Of a stretch of DNA of 64,000 bases, positions 48,840 to 61,298 are shown piece after piece. This DNA comes from Fasciolopsis buskii. Lineage: Eukaryota > Platyhelminthes > Trematoda > Plagiorchiida > Fasciolidae. Where the stretch lies: NCBI GenBank assembly GCA_008360955.1, contig LUCM01001897.1, positions 135,812 through 199,811 on the forward strand, read 5' to 3'. The stretch's first letter is position 1, and each line of letters opens with the position of its first letter. Below the pieces are notes generated by a model. The model made no database searches, was not told the origin of the DNA, and saw only the letters and a list, made by a program, of their open reading frames with translations. Made by a program: the position numbers and the translations under genes.

Positions 48840-51650
48840 TCGAATTGTATTGTACAGACTTTAGCGTTCAGTCAATAATGTTCAATTTCAGTCGACAATA
48901 AAATAAGAAAAATAAGTAAATAAATAAAAAAAATACATTCATTAGGTTAAAAAATATAGAAAATCTCATCGATCAATAATCAGAGCACATTATGATAGGC
49001 TGCTCAGAGTTTCAGCTAAAACACGCTTACGGTTTGTTAAAATGCGCGCTATACATGGGACAACAGAGTTCCTGTAGATATTGATTCTAGAGGGTACGGA
49101 ACGAAAGCGGATCGTGTAGAAATATGAGAGCGACACTTTGAAAGATCGTTGTGCAGAGGATGCATGGGATCAGAAAGAATTTTGTGAGCAAATTTCTCAC
49201 ATGCTGATAAGTGCTGATCACATAGATTAAGGGACAATTCAGTTAGTGGTACGAAGGACACATGGCTAGTAATTGCTAGCCCAGACGAAGAGCTTTAAGC
49301 TTTTTTCTAAGTAAACCTGGAAAAATAACGGGAGGAAAGCAAAGAAGGATTGGAAACATACATTGGTATACAGATCGGGCGATGGTGCTTTGTTTCACCT
49401 TGTGGTGTCGAAAGTTCCTGATTTGAAATGATGATCGTCGGAAAATCTTTACACAGGTAGAAATATGAGTAGTCCACTTCAGATTTTCATCAACAGTAAC
49501 TCCTAGATATTTCAAACAGTCATCCCTGGTAAAAGTTTTGAGTTGATGAAAGACGTTTCGGATGGGTAGGCTGATCGAGAGAGAGAGAGAGAGAGAGAAA
49601 ACAAACATTGAAACCATTTAGATTTGTTGAGGTTTGACTCAGCTGGTGCAGAGAAATCGTAAACAGGAGATAGGTTGTTGGAAAAACCGAAAATCATCGT
49701 TGCTCGAAACGTCTTGGGGGAGAGCAACATCATCAGCATACTAAAACAGATGACAGAGTGAGCTGGTTGATAAGTCGCTGATGTAAGTAGAGAAAAGAAA
49801 CGGTGAAAGAACAGCACCCTGTAACACTCCTGATTTGTTGATCAACGGTTTTGAAACTTTACCGTCCATTTTTGTGCACTGGGTTCGGTTATTAAAGTAA
49901 TCAGACAGCCATGTTAATGAGGGCCTGGGACAACCAAATGTTTCCAGGTTATGGAGTAGAAGAGACCATGGGACTAAGTCAAATGCCGACGAATAGTCTA
50001 GAAAGGTGCAACGTACAGATTTCATTGATGCGTTTGAGGATCTACAAATGGGGTGAATGAGGGAGGCCACAGCGACCAAAGTGGACCTGTTAGATATATA
50101 GGCAAACTGAACAGGGTCGTCAGGAGGGTGCATAGAAGAACACAGGCGTTTAAGTATAGCACGATTCGTCAGTTTAAAACCAAAAGATATTAAGGCGATG
50201 GGGCGAAAACGTTTGGCCAAAGCAGTAGAACTGCTAGATTTAGGGATGGGAATAATAATGACGGGTCTCCAACAATCAGGAGTAGAATACGAGATTAATG
50301 ATGAGTTAATTAGAGAAGTAAATGCATCGGTTTGAACCACAGCACCATGCCTTAGAAGAGCTGAGAACAGACTATCAGGATCATCCCCTGTGATAATTTT
50401 AGTGGTGCGCAGAAGTTCGAACACCTCTTCTCTAGAAAAACCTGTTACTGTCGTACCATCACGCTGTCCAAATATGACCAGGGTAAAAGTGGAAGGATGG
50501 ATTAGAGCATGATTTATGCTGTCGACATCCGCAGAAGTTTCCGCATTTTTCTTCTTCTCACACAACAGTCTAATGTCTTGCCATAGGAATCGATTGTTGT
50601 TACCACTCAGGAGTTGGCTGGCGAATGCAGTGTTGATGCGTTTGATTTCAGCTTTTATTGGGTTGGAAATATACCGCACGCTTGAATTATTACGGGATTT
50701 GTAGAAGTGCTTAGAGATTTCAGTTTCTGGGTGGAGATACAGTCATGTGGAATGAACAGTGTTTCTAAGGGACAGGAGATACAAAGATTGCGTTGGCCAT
50801 CTCTGTGAAAAGTTTCACATTGTCATTGAGTAGGGGTTCAAAAGAGAAACCGGTAGATGCGAGTGAAAGGGATATGTGAAGAAGAATAAGGGTGTTGTGT
50901 GAAAAGTTACGGGGGCTAACTCGGGTTTGATTTGTTTGCCTAAAGAAATGAAAGGCTGACCTAGAGTATATCTTGGACCCTGGAAGAAGTAGACAATGAT
51001 CGCTACTTGGAATTGGAGTGCGCAGTTTCAGGGAAAATAAATCAGGGTGGTTAGTAATAACTATATCTAAAATGTAGCCGTCTCTGGAGAGAGAACCGCA
51101 TAGGATGGTCAAATCAAACACAGTCAGTGGTAAGGTAGATGCATGATTAAGCTCACCTTCAATAATATGCAGATTATCCTCAAGAAGAGGGACGATAAAC
51201 ACTAGAAAAGAGGCGAAAAATGATGCGATGTTTTGTTGCGAGCTAAAAGGGGCAATATATAAGTTCGTTGTGACTGTACCGGTATGGCGAGAAAAGCTAG
51301 GATGACACTATATCACGAGACAGCCAATTCCGTTTAACGAGTACGTATATATAACTTCCCACTTGCAGGACTAGAAGAAGTTCATGTATGTTGCTAGACC
51401 GCCTCCAGCCTTCTTGTCCGAAAACCTGTCCTGCCGATGGAGTCTTAAGCTATCTATCTACATCAATGAATCAGCGATACCTGGGTCTAGCCAATTTCTT
51501 GGATGCGATGACACACGTGTGAACATGAATCGGTGATTGAAGTGTGAGGGACAGATCCGACATCTTCTTAGACAGAAAGCGGATGTTAGTGGTCAACAAT
51601 GCCGGAATGGACATCTTTTGAGAGGTGCCTTCTATCCAGCACCAATGGTG
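48840..51650 (-). mobile_element. CR1-like non-LTR retrotransposon, nearly complete EN-RT but inactive
   Basis: On the minus strand the parts run from high to low coordinate. An APE endonuclease start (TTNIRFLSKK, about 51.54-51.60 kb) is followed by DPGIADSL, GGGLATYMN (about 51.38-51.41 kb) and the C-terminal SSDHCLLL (about 51.0 kb). After a linker come the RT blocks RFRPIALISF (about 50.2 kb), FLDYSSAFD (about 49.98-50.01 kb), GVLQGAVLSPFLF (about 49.8 kb) and YADD (49729-49740). A thumb (CLKYLGVTVDENLKW) and a C-terminal ACEKFAHK region end near 49.05 kb. An AT-rich 3' UTR ends near 48.84 kb. Endonuclease nicking plus target-primed reverse transcription is the known mechanism. Stops lie at 49741-49743, just before YADD, and within the EN; frameshifts and an expanded GA repeat also break it. 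No ORF1 is seen. Confidence 0.88.
49577..49599. repeat. (GA)n microsatellite inside the LINE
   Basis: About 11 GA units lie between the RT palm and thumb of the 48.8-51.6 kb element. On the element's strand it codes a meaningless Ser-Leu run, so it expanded after or during the element's decay. Confidence 0.85.
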
Positions 51651-51654
51651 ACTT

Positions 51655-51785
51655 TGGCGGCTGATCGATTGAATGAATGCATAACTAGTTGACTATCCGA
51701 CTGACTAACTTTGGTAACTGAGTGACTGACTGGCTGACTATGTGTAAGGTTCTTACTGACGTAATAACTGCTGACTGACTGAATC
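51655..51785. repeat. Degenerate GACT/CTGA-type low-complexity block
   Basis: Repeated CTGACTGACT-like and GATTGAATGAAT-like words without a strict unit, directly beyond the 5' end of the LINE. It may be a decayed tetranucleotide microsatellite. Confidence 0.5.
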
Positions 51786-54700
51786 TCCTGATATCTCTTT
51801 GGGGAATCCACTTTTTGATTTGGCACCGAAGACTTTCACCTCTATAATGTTGTCTGCCTTACATGAAGGCAATTCCTTGAGGTCAAAACCAGTATATTTC
51901 AGACGGTCTGAAGGAATATCTGTTCACTCCTTCTCATGGCATCTAAAACCAAACGACCTGCTGTTTTGCCAAATAAAGTATCCAGTTGACAGGCGAGTGG
52001 TCCTAGCTGTTTAGCTGGTCGATTGATTTGCTCACCGGTTTACCTGATCTCGTAAAGCAGCTGTGAGAAAAATGGTACGCTGGACATGTCACCGGTTGTT
52101 TAGTTTATGTGTATTTTTTAGATTTTTCAAACGTAGAGGGTGGATGTGGAATGCAGAGCAGCCAGTCATCATGTTACTAAATTGTATCATTCATCTTCGC
52201 TTTCAAACTGCTCCGTGTCTTGGACTTCTCCAAATCGGTCCTCTTTCAATATAGCTGGCCCGTTTACCATAATAACACCGTCGTTCAAGTTTGCCTGAAC
52301 CAGCATGTTCACTGCGGATCGATCCGTTCTCAAGTCGTTAGACGAAACAGTCGCTTTTTCCGCACTGGAGTGCCATTCTATGCGTCACCTATTTCTGTAT
52401 CCAAGCCTCGTATGCCTGAATAATGCAGTGTTTTACACGTGCAAATGCGTGTTCGTGTGTGCCTGTCAGCCAACGTATGCTCATCTACTGAAACTGATAC
52501 AAGACGCCAAAAGCAAATGCATGTCGGGGCGGACTCATGTGAACCTGCATTTCGGTGAATTTTGGTGGTTCAAATCACCTTTGGTTTATTGATGATACCA
52601 GGATAACAGCGGAGTGTCTATACATGATGCGGCTAGTTACTGGTTTCTTCCGTTTCCAGTTTGTAGATTCACAATTGAGGTTTAGTGGTGCCATTTAGCT
52701 GCTTCCGTCTCCAATACCTGTCAGCATATATTTTGGAGACCAGTTTGTTTGTGAACACGAGTATCTTGTCTGCAATCACTGATTCTAGTAGGCTCCGAGA
52801 TTTTGTTCAAATAGACAAGGACGATTAGACAACGACAGAAGTGTCATATGCATGCGATGAAATGATCAAACCTTGGGGGATGCAATTGAGACGACAACAA
52901 GAAAAATGTAATAGGTGAACTGATCGTTTCCTACAACAAAACAGAACTTATAATGTCTGAAATTTTAATTCCACCTTGAATACAGCATAATCTTACGAGT
53001 AGAATGATGCGACCGTCATGACAACGATGTCACTTTGCGAGCGACCCTCGTACGACATCTTGTTGGATTTCGGAAACCCATTTGAAGAGTTATTATGTGA
53101 TCCCCGAGTGCGAACCAGTAATGTGAGCAGCATGATAATACTTTCAAACGTTGGAAAACTGTCTACGCAGAAGTAGTCCTAAGACTGAGACCATCGTAAA
53201 CTCACATTTTTGTTTAGAATCACTGACCTATTGCCGTCCAGGTCAAATAAAAATGGAGCGCGGGTAGCGACTGATCGATCATACTACAACGATGATCTAA
53301 CAACAGTCGTGTCTGATGAACACAAGTTTTGCTGCGGACCAGAGGATCAGAGTGACGGAGATTTTAAAAATGTTGGATGCGGGAAATTTCCTGTCTAGGG
53401 CACCTCATGCCAAGCTTGTTCCTTTTTGGTTCATAATCATCTAAACCATGTGAATCAACAGGGACATCTAAGTCAATAATTTCGTTGATGATGGTGACTG
53501 ACAAGAATAGCTCATATTACCATGTCGCGGTTCAACGAATCGTCAAATTCCCACAATTCTTCCGCGAACGCAGCCATACACGGCACAGCGAATGCAGCTG
53601 CTTTCGTCAGGTAGTTTAATGGTCTTGAGATAGCGAATTAGGTCACGCTTACACTGGATATAAGGCCATTATTTGCTAATGGACCACCATTAGAAACGAC
53701 AGATTACATCCGTCCGCAATAACACGTAAATTGGGATTTTAGTATTAGTTCTGGGATCCATTCGGATTTCGTAGTTCTTAGGTAGCCGAAAGTGGTGTGT
53801 TTTGAAATAATGTTTAAGTAAAGGAACCGACTGAAGAAAATTAGTTTGCCGTGACTGTCCACCCCTGGACCAAAACACGCAATGAAGTAGATTGCATTAG
53901 CGGGATTTTCAACGGTCTGCAAGCGGAGTAATCAAAGCTGTAAATTTCGATTGGCGAAAATCAGCTGGTTAGGTTTGCATATTAGCGCACCTCTCGGAAC
54001 TAAGTTTCAGTCAATGTGTGCTTTAAGAAAGGATTTGCACAACCAAATTCAATTTTCATGTATCTACATATTTGTTGGCAGATGGATCTCATCCACGCAA
54101 GACAAAGAGCACAAAAGTTTAACAGCTCAGGCTTGACGGTCAACAAAATGACAGTGAAAGGAGGAACGGAGGCCGCCGTCTTAACTATTATTTTTTATTT
54201 GGTGCCTAAAGTGAGTGACTCAAGGGAGAACTAGAGTAGGAGGTGGATGATCTTCAAATTTTGAAGTCGTCAGTTATCTTTCAAGCCCTCATCTTCGATG
54301 CGACGTTCACAAGCAACAGCTACATAATGCAGTTCCAATATGATTGTCTCATTTTCTGGAATAAAATTAGGCTTCAGTTTGTGTGCAGGTTTTGAGATTT
54401 GTAGGTACATTTCCCGGAATCCACTTAAGTGATGAATGAAATCACTTTAGTCTCCTTTATGGCCTCGAGGACCTTAGAGTGTCCCTCGATGTCTAAATCC
54501 GTTACACTGACAAGAAGTATATCCGGGAAGTAAATAAAAATCACAGGGGAAACGCTCGATCAAAATTGTTGGAAGGAACATCAGATTTTTGTAAGAAATA
54601 AGAACTCTCTGAAGTACGCCGATTTGAATTTCTCCGGAAATTAGTTGTTCGTCATCTGAAGCTTAATTCTATAAATTGTCGTGCTTCTGCATCTCCCAGA

Positions 54701-54841
54701 CATGGGACCCCAGATTGACGGACATAGCTGAACTGCGGCGTCCCAAAGTTTCACTATACGCGACGTACATCTCATTCCGTCCGATTAATTACACAAACAT
54801 TCCTGACGATAGACGTTCAAGGGTTCTTATCCGACTCAGAT

Positions 54842-54862
54842 GAATAAATAAATAAATAAATA
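54842..54862. repeat. (AAAT)n microsatellite
   Basis: Five AAAT units. It could be the A-rich 3' end of a lost retroelement, but I recognise no element body beside it. Confidence 0.85.
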
Positions 54863-57029
54863 AGCAAACAATAATATCTTTTCGGCAATTCAACCCATTA
54901 GCCAACTGAAAGTCGCTTATAACGCGTTGAATGTTCATGCAGACCATGCCGTCAAATAGAACATATCCGAAATCAGCGCGGTGTGATGAATGAGGTCGTC
55001 CTGGATTACTCGCACCCATCCCACTTCATGATGTTAAGTACGATTTACAATCAGTTCGGATGAATAACGGATTCCGGCTTTACTAGTCAGATATATGACC
55101 TATGGTGTATGTCTGTTTATCTATAGGAAACAATTAACGGTGTGAAACTTTTCAAGTAAGAAAAAAATGATCCAGAGGCTCACCCGAATCTGTGGCCAAA
55201 TCGAGATGTCTTCTGCGCGGCGGTGTGCGGGTAGCGAACTGTGAACTGTGACGATTGTGTTGTCGTTTTCTATCAAATGAATGGCAGATATGCGAACCTA
55301 CAGTTAGATCACCTTCCTTGCGTTGGATATTACGGCCTACTTTACTTTTCCACCTTTGTAGGTTCAATCCTTGTCCACCATGAACATTCATTCTGCTATA
55401 GCCATGTTTTGCACGGCGATAAAGACAGTGTTTCGTGAAGTCGGCTGTAAGATGATGATAATGTCGCAGACCACATTCAATATTTCCGCTGAAAAATGAA
55501 GGACAATGTAATATGAGCTAGTTTTGTCAAACGCCTTTTTTTCCATGACCGTTCGCAGCCTTCGAAGGTGGCGGTTAGAGATGGTGACTGCAACAATTCC
55601 ATGGAAGGTCAGAAGTATCCCTGTAGAAACCACGGGGTAATTATTTCAGTTTTCTGCGGTTGTTCTCAAATATGGATGACTAAGTATCCCAAAGATATTG
55701 TGCTGCTCCAGGTTGGTGGGATCATGGATAGATCCTACTCACGAGTAAACTCCTTTAGCGTGCGATTTCATCCGGGGTAAGCAGCAGTTGGGGTGCAAGT
55801 CACAAAGGTCAGCCGGATATGAGAACCTTAACCCACTTCTCAGATACAATCAGCTTGAGCCCAGTTCCTCGTAAACCTGGAGGTGCTGGATGATATGGCC
55901 AAGCACCATAAACAGTAGATTTCTATTGCCCGGAGTTTTTCTCACCTGAGTGACATTTTCATCCATTGATTTCTACATCCCTGGACACTAATCCGTCTTT
56001 CCCTTGATAGTCGGTATCTTCCGTTGGCAATAAGACTGATACTCATCAGTATTATGGAACGAATGGAATGTGTGTTAGCAATAAATATAATTTTTAAACA
56101 CGTAGACAAAAATTGGTGGTTCATACACTACGTGCATCTATTCTAGAATCGACCGCGACAGTTGCTTTGTCATTTGTGCTTAAAGGGGCGATCACCAGGG
56201 TAAACCATTTCTTTATTGCCGTGGATCGAATATTACACCATTCGCCGCATCTCGCTAAACGGTACGGTGAAACTCGAAATTACGCCAGATTCATCAATCT
56301 GTAGGTTCGCAAGGGAACAGTTTGGTAAAGAAAACATTCGCATGTTGCATAAATCCATGTGTAAATAATGGGCCATCAAAATCATGGCAAAGGATGAAAG
56401 CATTGAGCGAATAACAGGGGAGAGAAAAAGCAATATGAAAAATTCATTACACGTGGCAGTTCTTCAGTTCCCCGACTACACACCCTCGGTTATCCATATC
56501 TAACAATACTCTGATAAATGTCATCAAAATGCTATACAGTTACAGAATAAACATTGCGTCAACAAAACTGTTGTGATTATTTAACTGCATCACATCCTTA
56601 AAACAGTCCCACTCATGAGGCTGCTATCACTCTGTTGGTCGTGACTCAAATTGTTTCTTTCCATGGGATCCGCTGCGCTGAGCTTAGCTATTAAGTTGCC
56701 GATGTTTTTTACCACCCATCAAGCTGATTTCGCTAGTCCGTGTGAGTAGTCAGGATTTATTTTGTCCCTTTGTAGTTTGGCGTTGACTTTCACCTCTAGC
56801 ATCTCCGACGCCTACGAACGGGGTTTTTGTTTTTCCAGTTGAATTATCTTAACGTATCATATGATCTCACAAAATATAATTTTTCCACGGAAACTTCAAT
56901 CCTCTAGGGCAAAAGGTGAAATTTTGTAAAGGACAAGAGGTGAAACAAGACATAGTTCAAGGTCGTCGAAAAAGTTCAGGAACAAATCTAATGACTAGAC
57001 AGCCACTAAAGGGGAACAATGCTAGCGGC

Positions 57030-58530
57030 ACACACACAAACGATGTCAGGATGAGTGAGATACAGACTTCTGCAGTTTTGAAGAAGTACCTGACCATTTG
57101 GAGATTCAGACTACTTACTATATAGAAATACCTCAGGTGCCAAACTATCCAACGCTTGTCGAATTACCTATACATTATTGACCATCAAGATGATATCATC
57201 AGCATTCTCTAAGCCGAATATTTGTTTTTTCAAAGAAGTTCAGTTTCAGCATCCGTTAGACTAGAGATGGCATTCTGGTAAACGTCCTTCTTGGTACCGT
57301 TGAGGAGGAATGGAGATATATGACAGCCTCGCTGCACTGTATTAGGGGAAACGAAAGAAGGGAAAGGCTGGCCATAAGCCCTCACCCCACCTGATTTATA
57401 ACCGTACGACCACTTGAAGACCAATGCATACCTCTTCAGTAAACAGGGTCAAAATGCAGACCTAGTGATAGAGTCGAAGGCTGTGCAAATGTCTAAGAAC
57501 ACGATGATCTTTGGACAGCAAAATAGTGTTCTAACGGCGGTCGGAGGATGAGGAGTTGATCAGTGAATCCACGACCGGCGCCAAACCCAGTCTATTCTTC
57601 GCGTGCCAGTTCTTTAAGTGTTTTGGGGCTTGCGATGTATGATGGATTCGATCAATATTGACATTATCAGGATTACGCTGATACATATGTAGTCACCTCA
57701 GACACTGCGCGAGTCGTTCCTAAAGATAGGGAAACAATCAATCTTACCTCCCACGAAGAATTTATTGTGAATAGATCATTGAGAACAGGCTTATGAGGCT
57801 ATTTGACCGGTTTTATTCCTCCATATGCAAATACAGCCGGGAAAAAGCGATCGAGGTCCGGCATTTTCTGACATCTTAAGGTTTGGTTTACCTTGCGGAT
57901 TTCTGAATCAAAAGGTGGATCTATCAAAAAAGCCATGGAACGCGTACTGGAACAGCTAAACCGTGCTTTTGAAGTGTACTGAAAATTTGACTGGGGATAG
58001 GCTAGTAGTCAGTTTTCCAGATCGGTTAGCTCCCTTTCAGGCTCTTCTTACCCCGTCGACAACATTTTTTACGCCTAATGCACGTTGAGACCACCAACCC
58101 TTGCGATTCCTTACAAGTTTGTGTTGAGTTTGCTTCTAGTTACGAGCCGTGATTTATCTTATTGGCTACCAGTCGGGGTGGACTGGCATGCGCCAAGCAG
58201 GCGCTCAGACTTCGAATAAATCAACGGATTAATCTGCAACTCAATAAGCCAACAGAATACTCATTCTGGACAAGCAACCAATACCGATCGATTTCATTAG
58301 GTGGGGGCAGTTGTAGTTTACTGCAGTCCAACCGGTGCTGCATTGCACCTTCCGAGTAGCCACTAAAGCACATGGACTGTTTGGTGCATACCAGCGTCTG
58401 GTCAGAGTCGAGCAGAGTGCTGTAGCATGACCAGAAACTTTGTAAATAGCCAAGCCATTTGCAGCTAATACCAAAATCATCCATTTCGGTCCACAGCTGA
58501 CTCAAAGAAGTGATGTTTTATCTGGACATT
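57030..58530 (-). mobile_element. RTE/SR2-like non-LTR retrotransposon remnant (EN C-terminus to RT)
   Basis: Minus strand, high to low: the endonuclease end WTEMDDFGIS...FWSCYSTLLDSDQTLV (DSDQTLV at 58389-58409) and a linker with RKGWWSQRALG (about 58.08 kb). The RT then shows DSEIRKVNQTL, FGAGRGFTDQLLILR (about 57.53-57.59 kb), LDICTAFDS (about 57.47-57.50 kb) and YGQPFPSFVS...GCHISPFLLN (about 57.30-57.38 kb). ENADDIILM (NADD at 57195-57206) and a GQVLLQ thumb motif near 57.08 kb follow. This order and the motif wording fit RTE-type elements of flukes (SR2 group), from memory. Several frameshifts and stops separate the blocks. Two catalytic positions are altered: EN His to Gln and YADD to NADD. 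Confidence 0.82.
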
Positions 58531-61143
58531 TCTGGGGACTCTGAGGCTGCAGCTTCTGGTTTTGCTGTAGTGGTTGATTCTCAGTGAGAGCTTGAGACGG
58601 CACTACTTGACCGGATCCTAGTCAACAATTGGGTAAGTGTGGTAGGACTTAAAGATTAGTGCAGAATACACAGTCATTGTTCAGGTAAAAATAAATTGGC
58701 ATGTAATCTGATGTTGCGCGCCTACAGATTGCTGCCCGGATCCAATCAAGGACACTTTCTGTCAAAAGACCCACGGCCTCCTACACACCCCAAAGCAAGG
58801 TGACACCGTGAATTTGGTGGAACACCTGAATACTATAGCAGGTTGGCTGTCCTCAAAAAGACTCTCTTTGAAGGCAGGGAACAGTTACTCCCCTGTGTTC
58901 ACACCATCGATTGTTTCTCATTAGTTGAATAACAAGGATTTGGTCTGTCATTCGGATGGTTAATCTTGCAATATGCACATTCAGTTCGCCACTGGGAACA
59001 ATGGAAGCATGACGAATGACCTGCGTGATGAATCGGGTCTCTCGCCACTAACACTACTGTAACCTCTTTTGTTTTCAGTTCAACTAATCTCCTGTTTTCT
59101 TTCACATTTTTATGCTAAGAAGACTATACGCATTGTAAATTGCGCCGCTTCATTTTATACTTTACATCTGGTGAATTGGTCATGTTCTTCTCTTGGTCCT
59201 TGGTTCAAGGTGTCACATATCTGTTGTTTTTCCTCTTCAGTCGATTTTTTGGGTCCACTTTACGTTGACTTTTGTGCACTTTTGCTGGTCACCACGATGA
59301 ACCTCGCATGGAACTGTGCACGGCTTGCCAAGTAACCCTCTTTTTCTGGTCTTGTTCGCATGAATTGTCTCCTAGTGTCTGAATGGTACACCTTACTGGT
59401 GACTAAAGAAAACCTACAATCGGAATAAGACAAAAAGCACTAAGTAAAATGTTTACCTAATTTGGATAACAGATATGACCTTGTTGATCAAATGGATTAT
59501 TTATCTATGCGCCGACAAAGATTTGGCAGCCCAAAAAAACAACAGCTTAATTTGGGTATTATTATTTCCTATAGTGCACATGTCAGTCGAGCGTGTGACG
59601 GTCCTGTCGCCGTGACATTCCGCTGGTATTTCCATGCACCTTTGATGTTCAATTGATATATACATGGCCGAAATTCCACGCAATTTAGCTGGCAAGAGCT
59701 GTACGTTGCCCCACGTTTGCGGACTCCGGTTGACGAATCATTTCATACATCATAAACGTTTTTCAAGGTGGTGCGTCTGTTCGAGGAAAGGATGATCAGA
59801 GGTGTGCAACAAATAAAAAAACGGAACCTATTCCCGTTTTCAGAAGAAAACCAAGCTGCTTCACGTTTAGAGAGTGATTGCAAATGGGAATTCTCCAGTC
59901 GAAATTGTATACCTGAAGCTGAGTACTATTCCGTCAGAAATATTGTTGCAGTTTCTCTATAAGCATGATATTTTCCATGTTTAACATAATGAATGGGAAG
60001 GCTAATGTGACCTAGCAGCTCGTTACGAAGAACATTCGTCTGGCAACGTAACATTGGTTTAAGTGACTTCCATTCTACGGTGAACGAGCCACGGGGATTT
60101 ATATCATGCGTTTGACAAGAATTCCATTCCGGGGTTGTCAGGTCCGGACCAACTGTGATTGGGTTAGGTTAGCCCTGCTGACTGGTGTATCCCATGCTTA
60201 CGAGTTTTGGACATGCTAGCATTAGAATTTTGCATTTCGAAGGCACACATTTGCGACGGAAATGCAGTGGTATATGTATCCATAACAAGTTTGTGTTCTC
60301 AAATTGGAAAGTGCCTAATTACTTTTGTACAACCGATCTATTATAACTAACCCCACGAGTAAAATCGTATGAATCCGTAATCACTGGGTCATTAATTCGA
60401 AGTGGAATCCAAACTCCTGAACTTAGGGTAGAATTCAGTGGACAAAAACCAATGCCAACTCTTTACATCTCTCCTGCAGATCTCCAGAGTGAATACCTAA
60501 GTATTTTTACGTCAACGAAACAATTGATTACCAAATTTGGATCAGCACCAACTTTTTACGCATAACGTGATCGGATTATTTTACCGTCCTGATCTCACTA
60601 GAAGAAGCGATGGTGAGTATTACAAACGATCTATAAAATTCAACTTGTCGACCGGTCATTAGTTGGTTGTTCCGCTGGGAGCGTTGGGTGCGATTCGGTG
60701 CATATGGGATCCCTAGCCGGATAGGTAAGCAGATTCAGTGTGTACTACGGTAATTTTCGGTAAGGGTTTGATAGTTCATTCTGGATAAACAACGAATTCA
60801 GTCTCTAGATGTAATGTCTTAGCGCAATAACGCGCGGTTTTATACTTCACCTGACAGAACGGAAGCCGTGGTGAAACGCCGGTAGAGTCCACACACTGAT
60901 TTGGAATTCCATCTCATTCACAAACTTTTCTTATTGGAATCAGATCAACAAAGGCCTGGCAAATCTTTCATTTGGAATTCCATCCTATTTTACAGAATTA
61001 AAAGCAGCATTTCAGTTTACAGCTGACTCCATTCTATTTTCTGTTATCGCACTTTGCCCCATCCCGTGCTTTGCATCATTACTGTTTAGATCATGGTGGA
61101 TCATTGACAAATATTTGCTCGTTTTTGCCATTTGATTCTACAG

Positions 61144-61298
61144 GTCAATCGGGAAATATCTGATATCGAACTTAGCATGGAATATATAAAGAAGTGTATT
61201 GCAGATAAACAGAACCCACTAAAGATTACTCAAACACGTTTGGATTTACGTAAACATCGGCCGAACTTGGAACTTTGTCGAGATGAAGCACACGATCA
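61144..61298 (+). CDS. Tektin-3/5-like protein, exon 6 with the tektin signature
   Basis: A 155-nt exon between acceptor TCTACAG and donor GTGAGT (61299). It enters in phase 0 and leaves in phase 2. It encodes VNREISDIELSMEYIKKC, then PLKITQTRLDLRKH and the tektin signature RPNLELCRD (61258-61284), ending DEAHD plus the first two bases of the next codon. In tektins this signature lies in a loop of the second rod and is followed by about 70-80 residues ending in a short conserved tail. I could not find that last exon in 61.3-64.0 kb, so the gene continues to the right. Read-through past the exon hits TGA at 61300. Confidence 0.95.

Larger units (their letters stand above)
30028..61143 (+). other. 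Tektin intron 5 (about 31.1 kb)
   Basis: The largest intron runs from GTGAGT (30028) to TCTACAG (61143). It holds two CR1-like LINE remnants (37.74-39.29 and 48.84-51.65 kb), an RTE-like LINE remnant (57.03-58.53 kb), and family-A relics (34.7, 35.3, 40.1 and possibly 45.5 kb). It also has a family-B relic (43.4 kb), a tRNA-Leu-like SINE head (44.8 kb) and several microsatellites. I recognise nothing in 30.1-34.6, 35.4-37.7, 40.3-43.3, 45.0-48.8, 51.8-57.0 or 58.6-61.1 kb beyond simple repeats and anonymous open frames. The TE pieces lie on both strands. Confidence 0.8.

Noticed and set aside
51655..51785. CRISPR-like or satellite array
   Set aside because: The repeated CTGACT words have no constant unit or spacer length; it is low-complexity sequence.
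54789..55019. Minus-strand frame next to the (AAAT)n tract as a LINE C-terminus
   Set aside because: The A-rich tract is suggestive, but no RT or EN motif can be identified in the frame.
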